Shown piece by piece: positions 48,627 through 58,657 of a stretch of DNA of 64,000 nucleotides; the stretch's first letter is position 1; every line of letters starts with the position of its first letter. Under the pieces are notes generated by a model. It searched no databases. It was not told the origin of the DNA and saw nothing but the letters and a program-made list of their open reading frames with translations. The position numbers were made by a program, and so were the translations under genes. The DNA comes from Dreissena polymorpha (lineage: Eukaryota > Mollusca > Bivalvia > Myida > Dreissenidae), in assembly GCF_020536995.1 (NCBI RefSeq), contig NC_068366.1:18809299-18873298 (forward strand), read 5' to 3'.

Positions 48627-48695
48627 CTCTGATTTCAGGATGACAGCAGCGAGGACGTGGAGAGCCAGTGCTCGGGTTGTCATCCTGGGTCAGGG
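48627..48695 (+). ncRNA. Conserved two-part hairpin in LINE 3' UTR, copy 1
   Basis: CTCTGAT (48627-48633) pairs with GTCAGGG (48689-48695, two G-U pairs) and AGGATGACA (48637-48645) with TGTCATCCT (48678-48686). Copy 2 keeps both stems with compensatory changes. Likely an RNA structure read by the element's own RT or by ORF1. Confidence 0.6.
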
Positions 48696-48699
48696 AGGA

Positions 48700-49647
48700 G
48701 GAGCAGCAGAGTGATATAGTGTTTATTGTCATTTGTGTGATGTGTTGGTATATTGATGTATTTATGTATGTTTCATCACGTTTGTCATTAATGTTCCTAT
48801 GAATCATTTCAATCATAATTTCATATACTGTGTAACCCGGTCTTGGGGCCATCTCATTTCATTCATTGAATTTCATTATCACTCATGTTTCATCACTATG
48901 TATATACGACATACCATTGCCTCATTTTCACTCATGTAGGTCATAGGAACATTGTACTAACCTTTCTTTAAGTAAAGAGGTATTTTCGGAATTTTCTTAT
49001 TAATGTGTATATTTTCACACTTATGTCAAGCCTAACTGGATGGTGGGGCTGGGGTGGGTGAGGAGTGGTACCGAAGGCTCTCACGTGCTTCAGCTCCATC
49101 ATCTGGGGCAGCTGCAGACTTCCTTATATGTTTCTGTCGGACCATCACGGGGAGTACCCGTGTATGACCTGGGGTGGTTCGCTGGAAACACCTTTTTATT
49201 TTTTCTTTGTACTTTATAATATCAGTTATCTATATTATATCACTTTAGGGAAGTGTGATTTGACTTGGTAACAATTTTCATAATGATGAGTATTCAAACC
49301 TCTTTACAGTATTAATTAAGACCCGTTTCATTTAGGATGGTGACAGTTTTCTTTGTTAAAATTGAATATTATTTCCTCAGTTTTATCTATTCATACTATT
49401 ATATTCGTGCAGACGTGAAAAGACTGGAACAATTAAAATATTATAATATTAATACGTGCAGACGTAGTGAAAAGACTGTTTTATAAATATCAAATAATTA
49501 ATTTTCGTTATTCCTATGTTAAAGTTTAATATGCTTATCAAAGTCACCATTTATTGTATCAATTAATTTAAGGTTCTTTTAACGGGTACTTGGGGCGCTC
49601 TATACCCCAAGATATATGTGATTAATAAATTTTATGAAAAAGAAAAA
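48700..49647 (+). other. LINE 3' UTR, copy 1
   Basis: Conserved islands shared with copy 2: GATGGTGGGGCTGGGG to CAGCTCCATCA (49040-49100, self-complementary ends), GTCACGGGGA-like at 49140, two copies of CGTGCAGACG...GAAAAGACTG (49406-49426, 49455-49478), a terminal CTTGGGG/CCCCAAG hairpin at 49589-49611, and AATAAA at 49624. Confidence 0.7.
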
Positions 49648-49650
49648 TAT

Positions 49651-49779
49651 AGGCGGTTTCTCCAGGAAGAGGCTCTCCCATTGCACTTCGGTTGGGCTGA
49701 CGCCTGCGATTACCCCAAATGTGGGTAACTCGGGTACGCAATTTATTCGTGTGGGGGTCTGCGTTCGCGCTAACCCTCG
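49651..49779 (+). ncRNA. U1 snRNA gene, nt 36-164, unit 2
   Basis: Identical to 42684-42812. Resumes U1 directly after the tail of LINE copy 1 (GAAAAAGAAAAATAT), so it is the 3' half of the U1 gene whose first 27 nt lie at 43990. U1 nt 28-35 (GAUCACGA in human numbering) are missing at the insertion point. Confidence 0.93.
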
Positions 49780-50037
49780 TCTAAGCAATCATACCTGAAT
49801 CACGCAATTGTTCTTGCAGTAATGTCCCGACGGCCGATGACAGCACGAGAATTACAAGGCGAACGACACGAGCCCGGCGCTGAACGTGCAGCTGCTGCAG
49901 CTGATCGTCAGCCGGATGCATCAATGTTGATGGAGTTTTGTGTTTTGTTGGATAATGAACTCTTCCACCGGCTTCTATAAATAGGTTCCATTTGATGTTC
50001 GCGTCGGTATATAATGCGAATATTTTCGACTGTTAGT
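49780..50037. other. U1-5S spacer, unit 2
   Basis: Same as 42813-43069 except for about five small differences (for example CACGCAATTG versus CACGCATG). Confidence 0.7.
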
Positions 50038-50157
50038 GTCTACGGCCATATCACGTTGAAAACACCGGTTCTCGTCCGATCACCGAAGTTAAGCTACGTC
50101 GAGCCCGGTTAGTACTTGGATGGGTGACCGCCTGGGAATACCGGGTGCTGTAGACTT
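50038..50157 (+). rRNA. 5S ribosomal RNA gene, unit 2
   Basis: Full-length 120 bp, as in unit 1, with the same TFIIIA/Pol III control region and T4 terminator at 50156-50159. One substitution in box A (AAGCTACG). It may be slightly less fit than unit 1 but looks expressible. Confidence 0.97.
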
Positions 50158-50159
50158 TT

Positions 50160-50283
50160 GCCTTATTATTAATGTAATAATTATTAATAATAATAATAAC
50201 TCTTATTATTATTATTATTGTAAATGTTATCAGATGTCTACTTTGTATGTGTATTTATTAATAAATGTATTAGTATTATTTTA

Positions 50284-50333
<50 letters not shown>

Positions 50334-50966
50334 CATTCGTAATAAGTATAGTAGTAATAATGCTACTACTAATAACAAAAATAATAATAATAATAAAAAT
50401 AATAATTTTGTAATGGCTATTTCTTTATTAATCACGGTACGGCACGCGTTCAGTTCTTTGCGTTTTTTTTCGCAAACATGGCGACGTTGTGATGCGACTC
50501 GATAGAAACGACGTTTCAACTATTGTGACGCACGTCAAAAAGACGTTGGAACTATTGTGATGCGTAACAACGACGTTCATAAAGCGTACATCATGTTATT
50601 CGTGTATTTTGTAGGAACGCAAAGTGTTGTAATGACACAGAAAGCGTTGGGATAAATGATATTTCTACTTTTCTGACTCGTTCAGTGTAGAACACTCGTT
50701 ACCCGGACGAAATCGTGCGTAATTTTCTTGTTCTAAGAATCGGTTGGTGAATACAGGCCCGGAAGTACGAAAATTTTCGCACCCATTGCTTTTACGCGGT
50801 CGCCATTTTGAAAATATTCCCCAAAACCACGCGGCAATGTTATGAAAGCCGTGCCCGTGACGACTAAGCGGTGTGTAGTGAAAAGAGAGGATATCGGCGA
50901 ACACGAGGAAACCGGATCGACAATATAATGAGACTGTTCAATTCGTGTTGGTGCCATGGTGTAAGC
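50160..50966. other. 5S-U1 spacer with (TTA)n and presumed U1 promoter, unit 2
   Basis: As in unit 1; the microsatellite is three repeats longer and one base differs near 50918 (GGATCGAC versus GGATTGAC). Confidence 0.6.
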
Positions 50967-50993
50967 ATACTTACCTGGTACAGAGAATACCGT
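50967..50993 (+). ncRNA. U1 snRNA gene, nt 1-27, interrupted by LINE, unit 2
   Basis: Same 27 bases as 43990-44016, again followed at once by LINE 5' UTR (AAACGTATC). The U1 3' half that should follow the LINE is absent at 58084. Confidence 0.9.
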
Positions 50994-51067
50994 AAACGTA
51001 TCTTTCTGCTCCGGGGTCTTGCGAGGCTAAAGTATTTTGAAAGCGATTGCGTTCTTTGAATTTAATC

Positions 51068-52252
51068 ATGTCAACGTGTAATTCTTTGGATGATGACTCC
51101 ATGGATAAGTAGATGGCGGAGAGGACCATCAGGATACAGGGACCCAGAGGAGCGTCCATGGTTCTGGTCGTCGGCCTTCTACAGGAACTGGAAGTTACAA
51201 GTGAAGACGTGGACGCACTTGCCTCAGGTCCTCCAGGCAGCAACGCCTATGATGTCGTGTTTCGGGAAAAAGCTAAGTGCGACAGTTTTCTGAAATATCT
51301 TAATAAAGGCGCACGTAGGTTCAAGGACCTTGACTATGAATTTTCAATGTTTGGTCGCCAGATTGTCACCCTTAAGGTGCATTGGCTGCCGATATGTACC
51401 AGAGCCATGGTCATACACGACATCTTTGCAAAATATGGCAAAGTAATTTCCATTAGAAATGACATCCTTAAAGTAGGTGATTTTGAAACGGCGTCAGGAG
51501 TACGGTTGGTTACTTTGGAGGTATCGCAGACTGAAAAGGCTGCGATACCCCATGTTGTATCGTTTAAGTGTGGTGCAAAGGCCCTAGTGACGATGCAGGA
51601 ACGTCCCCCCCCTCTGCCTGAGGTGCATGGAGCTCGGGCACGTTAGAGGGGCATGTCCCGGCATCGTCACTGACGGGACTGCCCGTTTTTCAGGGACATG
51701 GGCCGACAGGGTCAGGCAGGGGGGGGGCCGAAGGCTTCAAAGGCAACAGATGAGGTGACCCCTTCAAAGGGACCAGGGATTGACGTTGCGCCAGATGGCT
51801 CACTCGAGCCCATTACTGAGGCCCACTGGCAGCAGGTGAAAAAGTCTAGGAAGGCCACTCCCAAGGACGCGCCTGCCACGAAGGAGCCGTCCAAGAAGGT
51901 CAAGACCGTCCAACTAGACCAAGTGGAGAGTCAAGGTGTCGAGGGGTCTGCGGCGCCCGCGGACACCCCGACAGAGGTGGTTAAGACACCAGGGGGGGCC
52001 AAAGGTGAGGCACTTTTGGATTCAGTTCATGTCACGGATGACGGTGCCCATCATGAGATGGACACCGATATCCATGGCACTAAAAGGACCCGCTCTGAGG
52101 ATAATGAGTTTACTCCCATGCCCAAAAATAAGCCTGGTAAAGGCCCTGTTTTCTCACCCGAGGACCCATTTGATAACCTCTTTACACAGGACTCGGTAAA
52201 GGATGGGCTTCTGGCCAGCCAGTCGCCCCATCACAATGCTATGCCATATTAA
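51068..52252 (+). pseudogene. LINE ORF1, copy 2, broken
   Basis: ATG at 51068 leads to a TAG at 51110, followed at once by an in-frame ATG at 51113 (MAERTIRIQGPRGASMVLVV). The frame runs to about 51605, where an extra C shifts it in the middle of the zinc knuckle; one frame over, CLRCMELGHVRGAC is readable. The C-terminal part is open at 51698-52252, GC-rich, Lys/Pro/Glu-rich, ending HNAMPY. This ORF1 is GC-rich (over 50%) next to the very AT-rich ORF2, and only about half its residues match copy 1. Confidence 0.85.
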
Positions 52253-52387
52253 AACATAAAATGACAACTGAACTGTAAAATGGACTTTGAGTATAGCACA
52301 ATCCCAAAATCACCCATTATATGGGGTCTTGTTCATTTCATAAGTAATTTTTGCACATTGTTTACTGAGTTAGTGGTATGTATGTAA

Positions 52388-53521
52388 GTGTATGTTGTGT
52401 TGAACTTTCTCAATAGTAGCATATGTGTATATGTAGACTGTGCAACTTTGTTGTACAGTCTACGTGTACACATATGCACATGTTTGTGTTCTCGCGTATT
52501 AAATTGCACTATGCCCGTAATACTTGTTTTATATAAATTATATTGCACTATTCCCGTAAAAAGTGATAAATATCTAGAAATCAACATATATAAGTACATA
52601 TACTGGTCATTTGTGTACTTATTGTTATTTTCATACAATCGTTATCAAACGTTTCGAATTATCCCCCCTTTTGTACTTCCTTTATACATTGGTATATATG
52701 TGTTTTTAGTTAGACCGCATTGTGTTGTTATCTCTGAAAATCTATTGCTAGTACACGTTTTTCATTACTCGTATACATCGTCTATTGTTAGTTTTACTAT
52801 GCATCGGTTGTTTTCACGGGTTAGCCTTAAATCTCAATCCATATACTCTACTACACTATGTTTTTATCGAGGTAGTTCGTTTAAGATTATAACATATGTT
52901 ATAATGCTAATCTCCTCCTGTTTGTACACATTTGCTTATATGTGTAAAAATATATCTTCCTATTTATATATGTTCTACTCATTCCCATTTATTTTAAATC
53001 AATTTCATTTCTATTCTCCCCATTTAAATCACAAATATGCGTCGTCTGCTGTATTTGTTATTTGCCAATATGGGTATAACCCGCCTCACTTTAGATTTAC
53101 TATCTACCGTTTATTTTCTAGTAGTTTAAACATTCGCTTTAAATTTACACTGATATCGTCTGCTGTTTATTTAATCAATATAAATTGCCAGTTAGCTTTT
53201 GGTGCATGGACGCAGCCATCTTTTTTGTACAAGCGTCTATATGTTATGTCCTCGAGTAACTCGCCCTGTGTTGTCTTTTCTGTCGACTGCTTTATTTCAA
53301 GTAGATTTCTATTCTTGTTGTCTGCTTGGGTTTATTTTTACATTTTCAATACTAAACACCCGGTGATGATTGCACAGCCATTTATTATTGTACATGACAT
53401 TTTCAGCTTGTGTATTGTGTGGAGTCCACTTGTTCTAAAAATATCTAACGTCTTAAACGTTGGTTTGTCGTTCTGTAAAGTTATTTATAGTAATTTACCT
53501 GCCAACCTCAGTTATAAATAA
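52388..53521 (+). CDS. Long open frame between LINE ORF1 and ORF2, unknown
   Basis: 378 stop-free codons; first in-frame ATG at 52511 (MPVILVLYKLYCTIPVKSDK), ending in TAA two bases before the ORF2 ATG at 53524. The product would be strongly hydrophobic, rich in Tyr, Phe, Cys, Ser and Ile, with several potential membrane segments (such as FVYLLLFSY, FLFLLSAWVYFYIF). Stop-free length this great is unlikely by chance, though T-rich, A-poor DNA lowers stop frequency and biases to such residues. Nearly all of it is deleted from copy 1. No known family recognised. Confidence 0.35.
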   Translation: MYVVLNFLNSSICVYVDCATLLYSLRVHICTCLCSRVLNCTMPVILVLYKLYCTIPVKSDKYLEINIYKYIYWSFVYLLLFSYNRYQTFRIIPPFVLPLYIGIYVFLVRPHCVVISENLLLVHVFHYSYTSSIVSFTMHRLFSRVSLKSQSIYSTTLCFYRGSSFKIITYVIMLISSCLYTFAYMCKNISSYLYMFYSFPFILNQFHFYSPHLNHKYASSAVFVICQYGYNPPHFRFTIYRLFSSSLNIRFKFTLISSAVYLININCQLAFGAWTQPSFLYKRLYVMSSSNSPCVVFSVDCFISSRFLFLLSAWVYFYIFNTKHPVMIAQPFIIVHDIFSLCIVWSPLVLKISNVLNVGLSFCKVIYSNLPANLSYK

Positions 53522-53523
53522 TC

Positions 53524-56500
53524 ATGGCGTTAAAAATAGAAACAATAAATATAAACGGATTAAGATCCAAACAGAAACAAACCTTTATTAAAGATTATAT
53601 ATCAATTAATAAAATACAAATGTTATGTATTCAAGAAACTCATATTGATAATTATAAAATGTCTAAACAAATAGAAACTTTAATATCTAATGAATACTTT
53701 TATATTTGGAATTTTTCTAATAATCTTTCTTGTGGATGTTGTATAATCGTTACGGATACGAATATTAAATGTTCTAAATTTCAACTTGATTTTGATGGTC
53801 GATTTATTTCTTTAGATGTACAATACTTAAATGAATCTTTAAGAATATGTAATATTTATGCGCCGAATAAGCCTGGGGACAGAAATGAATTTTTTGAATC
53901 AATAAAACATTATTTAGTATCATCAAACAAATTAATAATTTTAGGAGACTTTAATTTTATTTTAAACTCAAGTTTAGATAAAATAGGAGGTACTTTAAGT
54001 GATACAATAAAAGGTTGTAATGTTTTCAAACAAATCATTGAAACATTTAAAATAACAGATATTTATAGACATCTTAATCCTGAAAAAGTCATAACAACTT
54101 GGAGTAGGAAATGTTTAACAGAATCTATTGCATGTCGTTTAGACAAAATTTATATTGAAAATTCACTTATTGAAAAATGTAAAAATGTAGATATTATTCC
54201 ATGTCCATTTTCAGATCATGATTTTGTTAGTCTAACTATAAATTTGGAAAATAATAATACAACTAATAGCATTAATATTGGAAAATCATATTGGAAATTA
54301 AACAATTCAATTTTTGAAGATGAAGATTTTATCTCTGCCTTCGAATTTTATTTAAAAATTATCAGTAGAACTGAAAATATAACTTTAGAGTGGTGGGATA
54401 CTTTAAAAACACAAATTAAGGAGTTCTGTATTGACTATAGCAAGTCTAAAAATAAAAAATCTTTTGATGAAATAAAAAAGCTAGTTAAAAAATATAAAGA
54501 ATGTATTGATATTTCTGAAAAATTAGATATTAAGGATAAATTAAATATACTTCAAGACAATTTATATAAAGGTGCATATATAAGAAGCAAAATACATATT
54601 TTAAATAATAATGAAAACTCAAGTACATTTTATCATAACAAGGAATTTGAAAATGCTAATAATAAAATTATACACCATATTATTGATGGTGGAATTGATA
54701 AAAAATCTACTGATGATATTTTAAATTCTTTTAAAACTTTTTATAAACAACTCTATACAGAAGAGGAAGTACATACATCATTAAATGATAAATTTTTAAA
54801 TAATTTACCTCAAGTTTCAAATGATGATAATAATATGTTAAGTAGTCCTATATCATTGGAAGAAATTGAACTTGCCTTAAAAAACATGGACCATACTAAG
54901 AGTCCAGGTAGTGACGGTTTAACTTCATATATTTACTTGAAATTTTTCCATTTGTTTGGGAATATTCTATTACAGTTATACAATACATGCTTTGATTTAG
55001 GTTACATGTCAGATTCTCAAAAATTATCATACATAACATTATTATGTAAAGATAAGAATAATAAAACGTCTTTAAAAAATTATAGACCGATATCTCTTTT
55101 AAACATTGATAGAAAAATTTTATCAAAAATATTATCAAATAGATTAGGTAAAGTGTTAGACTCTATAATTGGCATTTCACAAACCTGTTCAATTCCAGGT
55201 CGTTCTATATTTGATAATGTTCATTTAATTAGAAATATAATGGATTATGTTGATCAAAAAAATATTAGTGCTTGTTTTATTTGTCTAGACCAAGAGAAGG
55301 CGTTCGATAGGGTCTCTTGGTCTTACTTATATACTACACTTTCTGCATTTGGGTTTTCTGATACTTTTATTAAATGGATTAAAGTTCTATATACAGATAT
55401 CAAGTCATCTGTCATTGTTAATGGTCATATTTCTGACCCCTTTTCCTTTTTTCGATCTGTTCGTCAAGGCTGTTCTTTATCGCCTCTTTTATATGTACTT
55501 TGTCTTGAGCCATTTGCTAAAATAATACAAGATGATCATAATATAAATGGTATACAAACACCCGGAAATAAATTTCATGTAAAAATGTCTTTATATGCAG
55601 ATGATAATACATCGGTATTAACAGATGATAAATCTATGTTTCATTTCTTTCGTCATGTTTCAGATTTTCAAAAAGTTTCAGGTTCAAAAATAAATTATAA
55701 TAAAAGTTGCGGAATGTTTTTAGGTAAATGGAAAACCAGATCTGACCATCCATTTGGAATATCATGGGTGAAAAATGTTAAATTACTTGGTTATAAATTT
55801 GGCCATGATTTAAATGATGATGATATGTTCAATGACTCGTACATTAATTTCTCAAATACATTAAATTTGTGGTCTAATAAATGTAAATCTTTTAAAGGTA
55901 AAAGTTCTGTTTTAAATACATATGTAGTATCAAAAGTTCTATATTTTGTTCAATGTCAAACAATTCCGAGTCACTATATTAATATGATACAAAAAAATTG
56001 TTTTAAGTTTATATGGGGTAGTGTTTTTGAACCAATAGCTAGAAAAACATTATTTTTAGATTTCAATTTAGGTGGCCTTCGAGTACCTAATGTTCAACAA
56101 AGAATTAATGCATTTTATTTATCACACTTATTTAAACTATTGAATGAATATAATTCTCCTTGGGTATATTTTACAAGGTATTGGATAGGTATGCAACTTA
56201 GGAAATTTAATCCTTCATTACATAGTAATAGTGAACCCCACAGTGAATTTTTTCCTTCCTTTTATGTTGAATGTTTGAAAGTATTTCATAAATTTATAAA
56301 GGTTGTTAAAACTGAAAATTTTAAACAGTGGTCTGTTAAAGAAATATATGCTTTTTAATTTATCCAAATAATGAATACATTCCAAAATGTAATAAAGAAT
56401 TTCCATCAATTGATTTTAAGAATACTTTTAGAAATATATTTTCCATGGAAATTGATCCTATATGTAGAAATACTTGTTTTAGATTAGCGCATTCTGCTGT

Positions 56501-56996
56501 ATATGTTAATAAATATTTATATCATAAAAAGTTTAATCAGGCGAAGAAGAAATGTACTTTTTGTAGTTTTGATGAAACTGTTCAACATTTATTTATAGAT
56601 TGTTTGTTTACCTCCCTTTTAAATAAAACTGTATTATATTTAATGGATATATTAACGATTGAAAACATTAATATTAATCCTAAATGGTTCCAGTTTTTTG
56701 ATGTAAAAAATGTTGGAAGTACTGAGTTAAAATATGTATATTTAGTGTTTTTGTCAGAATCAAGACATATTATTTGGACATGCAGGAATTCCGTTAAACA
56801 TGAAAAAGTTTTATTATCTCCCTTAGATTTAATTATTAAATTTATAAACAGAATAAAATTCAGAATTACATTAGATTTTCATCGATTAAAAAATGACTTC
56901 TTTTATTTATATTGGGGTGGATTATGCCATACCACTAATGATACAGTAGTATTTCATGCAGATTTGGATTACAAAAATTATATAAAATTTCTATAA
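53524..56996 (+). pseudogene. LINE ORF2 (endonuclease-RT), copy 2, one frameshift
   Basis: About 1,157 codons if the single break is ignored. The endonuclease has MALKIETININGLRSKQKQ, CIQETHID, ILGDFNFI and CPFSDHDFVSL. RT blocks: KSPGSDGLTSYIYL, NYRPISLLNIDRKIL, CLDQEKAFDRVSW, SVRQGCSLSPLLYVLCLEPF and SLYADDNTS with both Asp present. The C-terminal motif is KKCTFCSFDETVQHLFIDCL near 56550. One T is missing from a run at 56352-56356 (copy 1 has six), which splits the frame after KEIYAF; the rest is open at 56445-56996. This enzyme nicks DNA and primes reverse transcription at the target. Confidence 0.9.
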
Positions 56997-57049
56997 TGCA
57001 AATATTTAATATTGTATACTTTATTTTCGTTCTGCTGTTTGTGTTTTCT

Positions 57050-57118
57050 CTCTGATTTCAGGATGGCGGCTGCGGGGCCGTTATTGGCTGTTTCTCGGGT
57101 TGCCATCCTGGATCAGAG
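57050..57118 (+). ncRNA. Conserved two-part hairpin in LINE 3' UTR, copy 2
   Basis: CTCTGAT (57050-57056) with ATCAGAG (57112-57118) and AGGATGGC (57060-57067) with GCCATCCT (57102-57109). Relative to copy 1 an A-T pair has become G-C and two wobble pairs Watson-Crick, while the loop has diverged. Confidence 0.6.
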
Positions 57119-58083
57119 AGGCAATGCGACAGTGATTATCTTGTGTTTAGTGAATGTGAATTGTTACTTGTATATTGTTCATTGTATTATTGTATCATCT
57201 CTTTTATCATCAGTATTCCTATGAGTCATTTCAATCATTTGTCCATATATTATGTAACCCAGTATTGGGCTCATCCCATTTCACTCATTGAATTCCATTT
57301 TCACTCATTTTTCATCACTATGTATTTCGACATACCATTAACACATTTTCAATCATGTAGGTCATAGGATACTTGACTAATCTTTCCTTGAGTAAAGAGG
57401 TTTATTCAAAATTATTGGTAATGGTACACATATTGTGTTTCACACTTTTTTCAGGCTTAGCTAGATGGTGGGGCTGGGGCGGGTGAGTAGTGGTACCGAA
57501 GGCTCTCACGTGCTCCAGCTCCATCAACTGGTATAGCTGTAGACATTTTCAAAAGATTTTGGCGGACCGTCACGGGGATTGCCGAGCATGACTTGGGGCG
57601 GTTCGCTGAAGACACCTTTTTTGTATTTGAGTTTACAAGTGTACTTTAGTATACTACTTTCTGTTCTTGTTTGTTGTTTTTGTTTTTTGTTTTTTAAGGA
57701 AGTGTGAATATTTATCATTTATATTACTATTTCATATAACCTCTTTATTAACTAATTAAGATCCGCAACATTTAGGTTGGTGACTGTGTATTTGTTAAAA
57801 ATCGTTACTATTCCTCTATATCTATTTATTCATTTCATTACATATATATGAACGTGCAGACGTGAAAAGACTGGAATAATTTAAAATAATGATTTAAAAC
57901 GTGCAGACGGAAAAGACTGTGACATTAATAATTATTTAATAAGTTGTGTTCTTCATTCTTCAATTATGTTAAAGTTTAACAAAAAGTCACCTTGTTTTGT
58001 ATAAATCAATTTAAGTCTTTTAAGCGGATACTTGGGGCGCCTTACACCCCAAGGTATGTGATAATAAATTTTATGAAAAAGAA
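57119..58083 (+). other. LINE 3' UTR, copy 2
   Basis: Same conserved islands as copy 1: GATGGTGGGGCTGGGG at 57464, two CGTGCAGACG-type motifs (57853-57873, 57900-57919), the terminal CTTGGGG/CCCCAAG hairpin 58031-58053 with a changed loop, AATAAA near 58064, and the tail GAAAAAGAA. Confidence 0.7.
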
Positions 58084-58091
58084 ATGCCATA
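58084..58091. repeat. Right copy of 8-bp flanking repeat ATGCCATA
   Basis: Follows directly on the tail of LINE copy 2; identical to 42671-42678. Confidence 0.5.
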
Positions 58092-58655
58092 GCTAGTGAG
58101 GTAACTTCAAGGTGTTAAAGCGAAGTATTAAAATTATTAAACGGCATTATTACACTCCCGCAAAGTCATCAATAATGTAAAAGCCATTATTTGAAACTGG
58201 AATAAACAATGTAGTGCAACTGTTTCATTGCCCAATCAATGCTGTCATAAAAGATGTCAGGTGATAAGGTCCTATCTCCAGTTGCATAATCTGCTCTGCA
58301 ATGACCAGTCATTTTGAATGTAACTTAAGTCATTATAACTGCACCCCATTGTCAATTTAAAGGTTTCACAATGTAGCTGTAGCAGAGCATTTACACTGCT
58401 TTATATACTAGTATTAATCTTGTACAACAAGTTGGTGTATCACTAAATAAATTTGGTCTTCTGCTTAAAGATATAACATGCACAATATAATTACCATTTT
58501 TATATCGATACACAGAAGACCTCTAACCACTTATTTGATGATACACCAAAATGAACAGCATCTAATTACATGTATACTTCTTTATCAGGGTAGCTTTGCT
58601 TGAAACTTGATTATCATAGATACACTATAAGTGCTATAATTCCTAGTGGGAAAAC
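58092..58655. other. Non-coding right flank of the U1/5S/LINE block
   Basis: No gene seen, and no U1 sequence follows LINE copy 2. Confidence 0.6.
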
Positions 58656-58657
58656 AA

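Larger units (their letters stand above)
44017..49647 (+). mobile_element. U1-inserted Tx1-like LINE, copy 1
   Basis: A 5.6-kb non-LTR retrotransposon with a 62-bp 5' UTR, ORF1 (44079-45005), ORF2 (45123-48595), a structured 1-kb 3' UTR and an AATAAA plus GAAAAAGAAAAA tail. ORF2 has an APE endonuclease and an RT with CLDQEKAFDRVSW, the wording typical of Tx1-clade LINEs, a group with known RNA-gene-specific members such as Keno (U2) and Mutsu (5S). The copy is inactive: ORF2 has a stop at 45540, a frameshift near 45822 and Asn for the first Asp of the RT YADD box. It lacks about 1.1 kb present in copy 2 between ORF1 and ORF2. Confidence 0.9.
50994..58083 (+). mobile_element. U1-inserted Tx1-like LINE, copy 2 (longer)
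   Basis: A 7.1-kb copy in the same position of U1. It has a 74-bp 5' UTR (about 93% identical to copy 1 over the first 50 bp), ORF1, a 1.2-kb region with a further long open frame, ORF2 and a structured 3' UTR ending TTTTATGAAAAAGAA at 58083. Lesions: a stop at 51110 and an extra C in the run 51605-51612 in ORF1, and a missing T in the run 56352-56356 in ORF2. The catalytic residues, including RT YADD, are intact, so it decayed less than copy 1. Confidence 0.9.
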
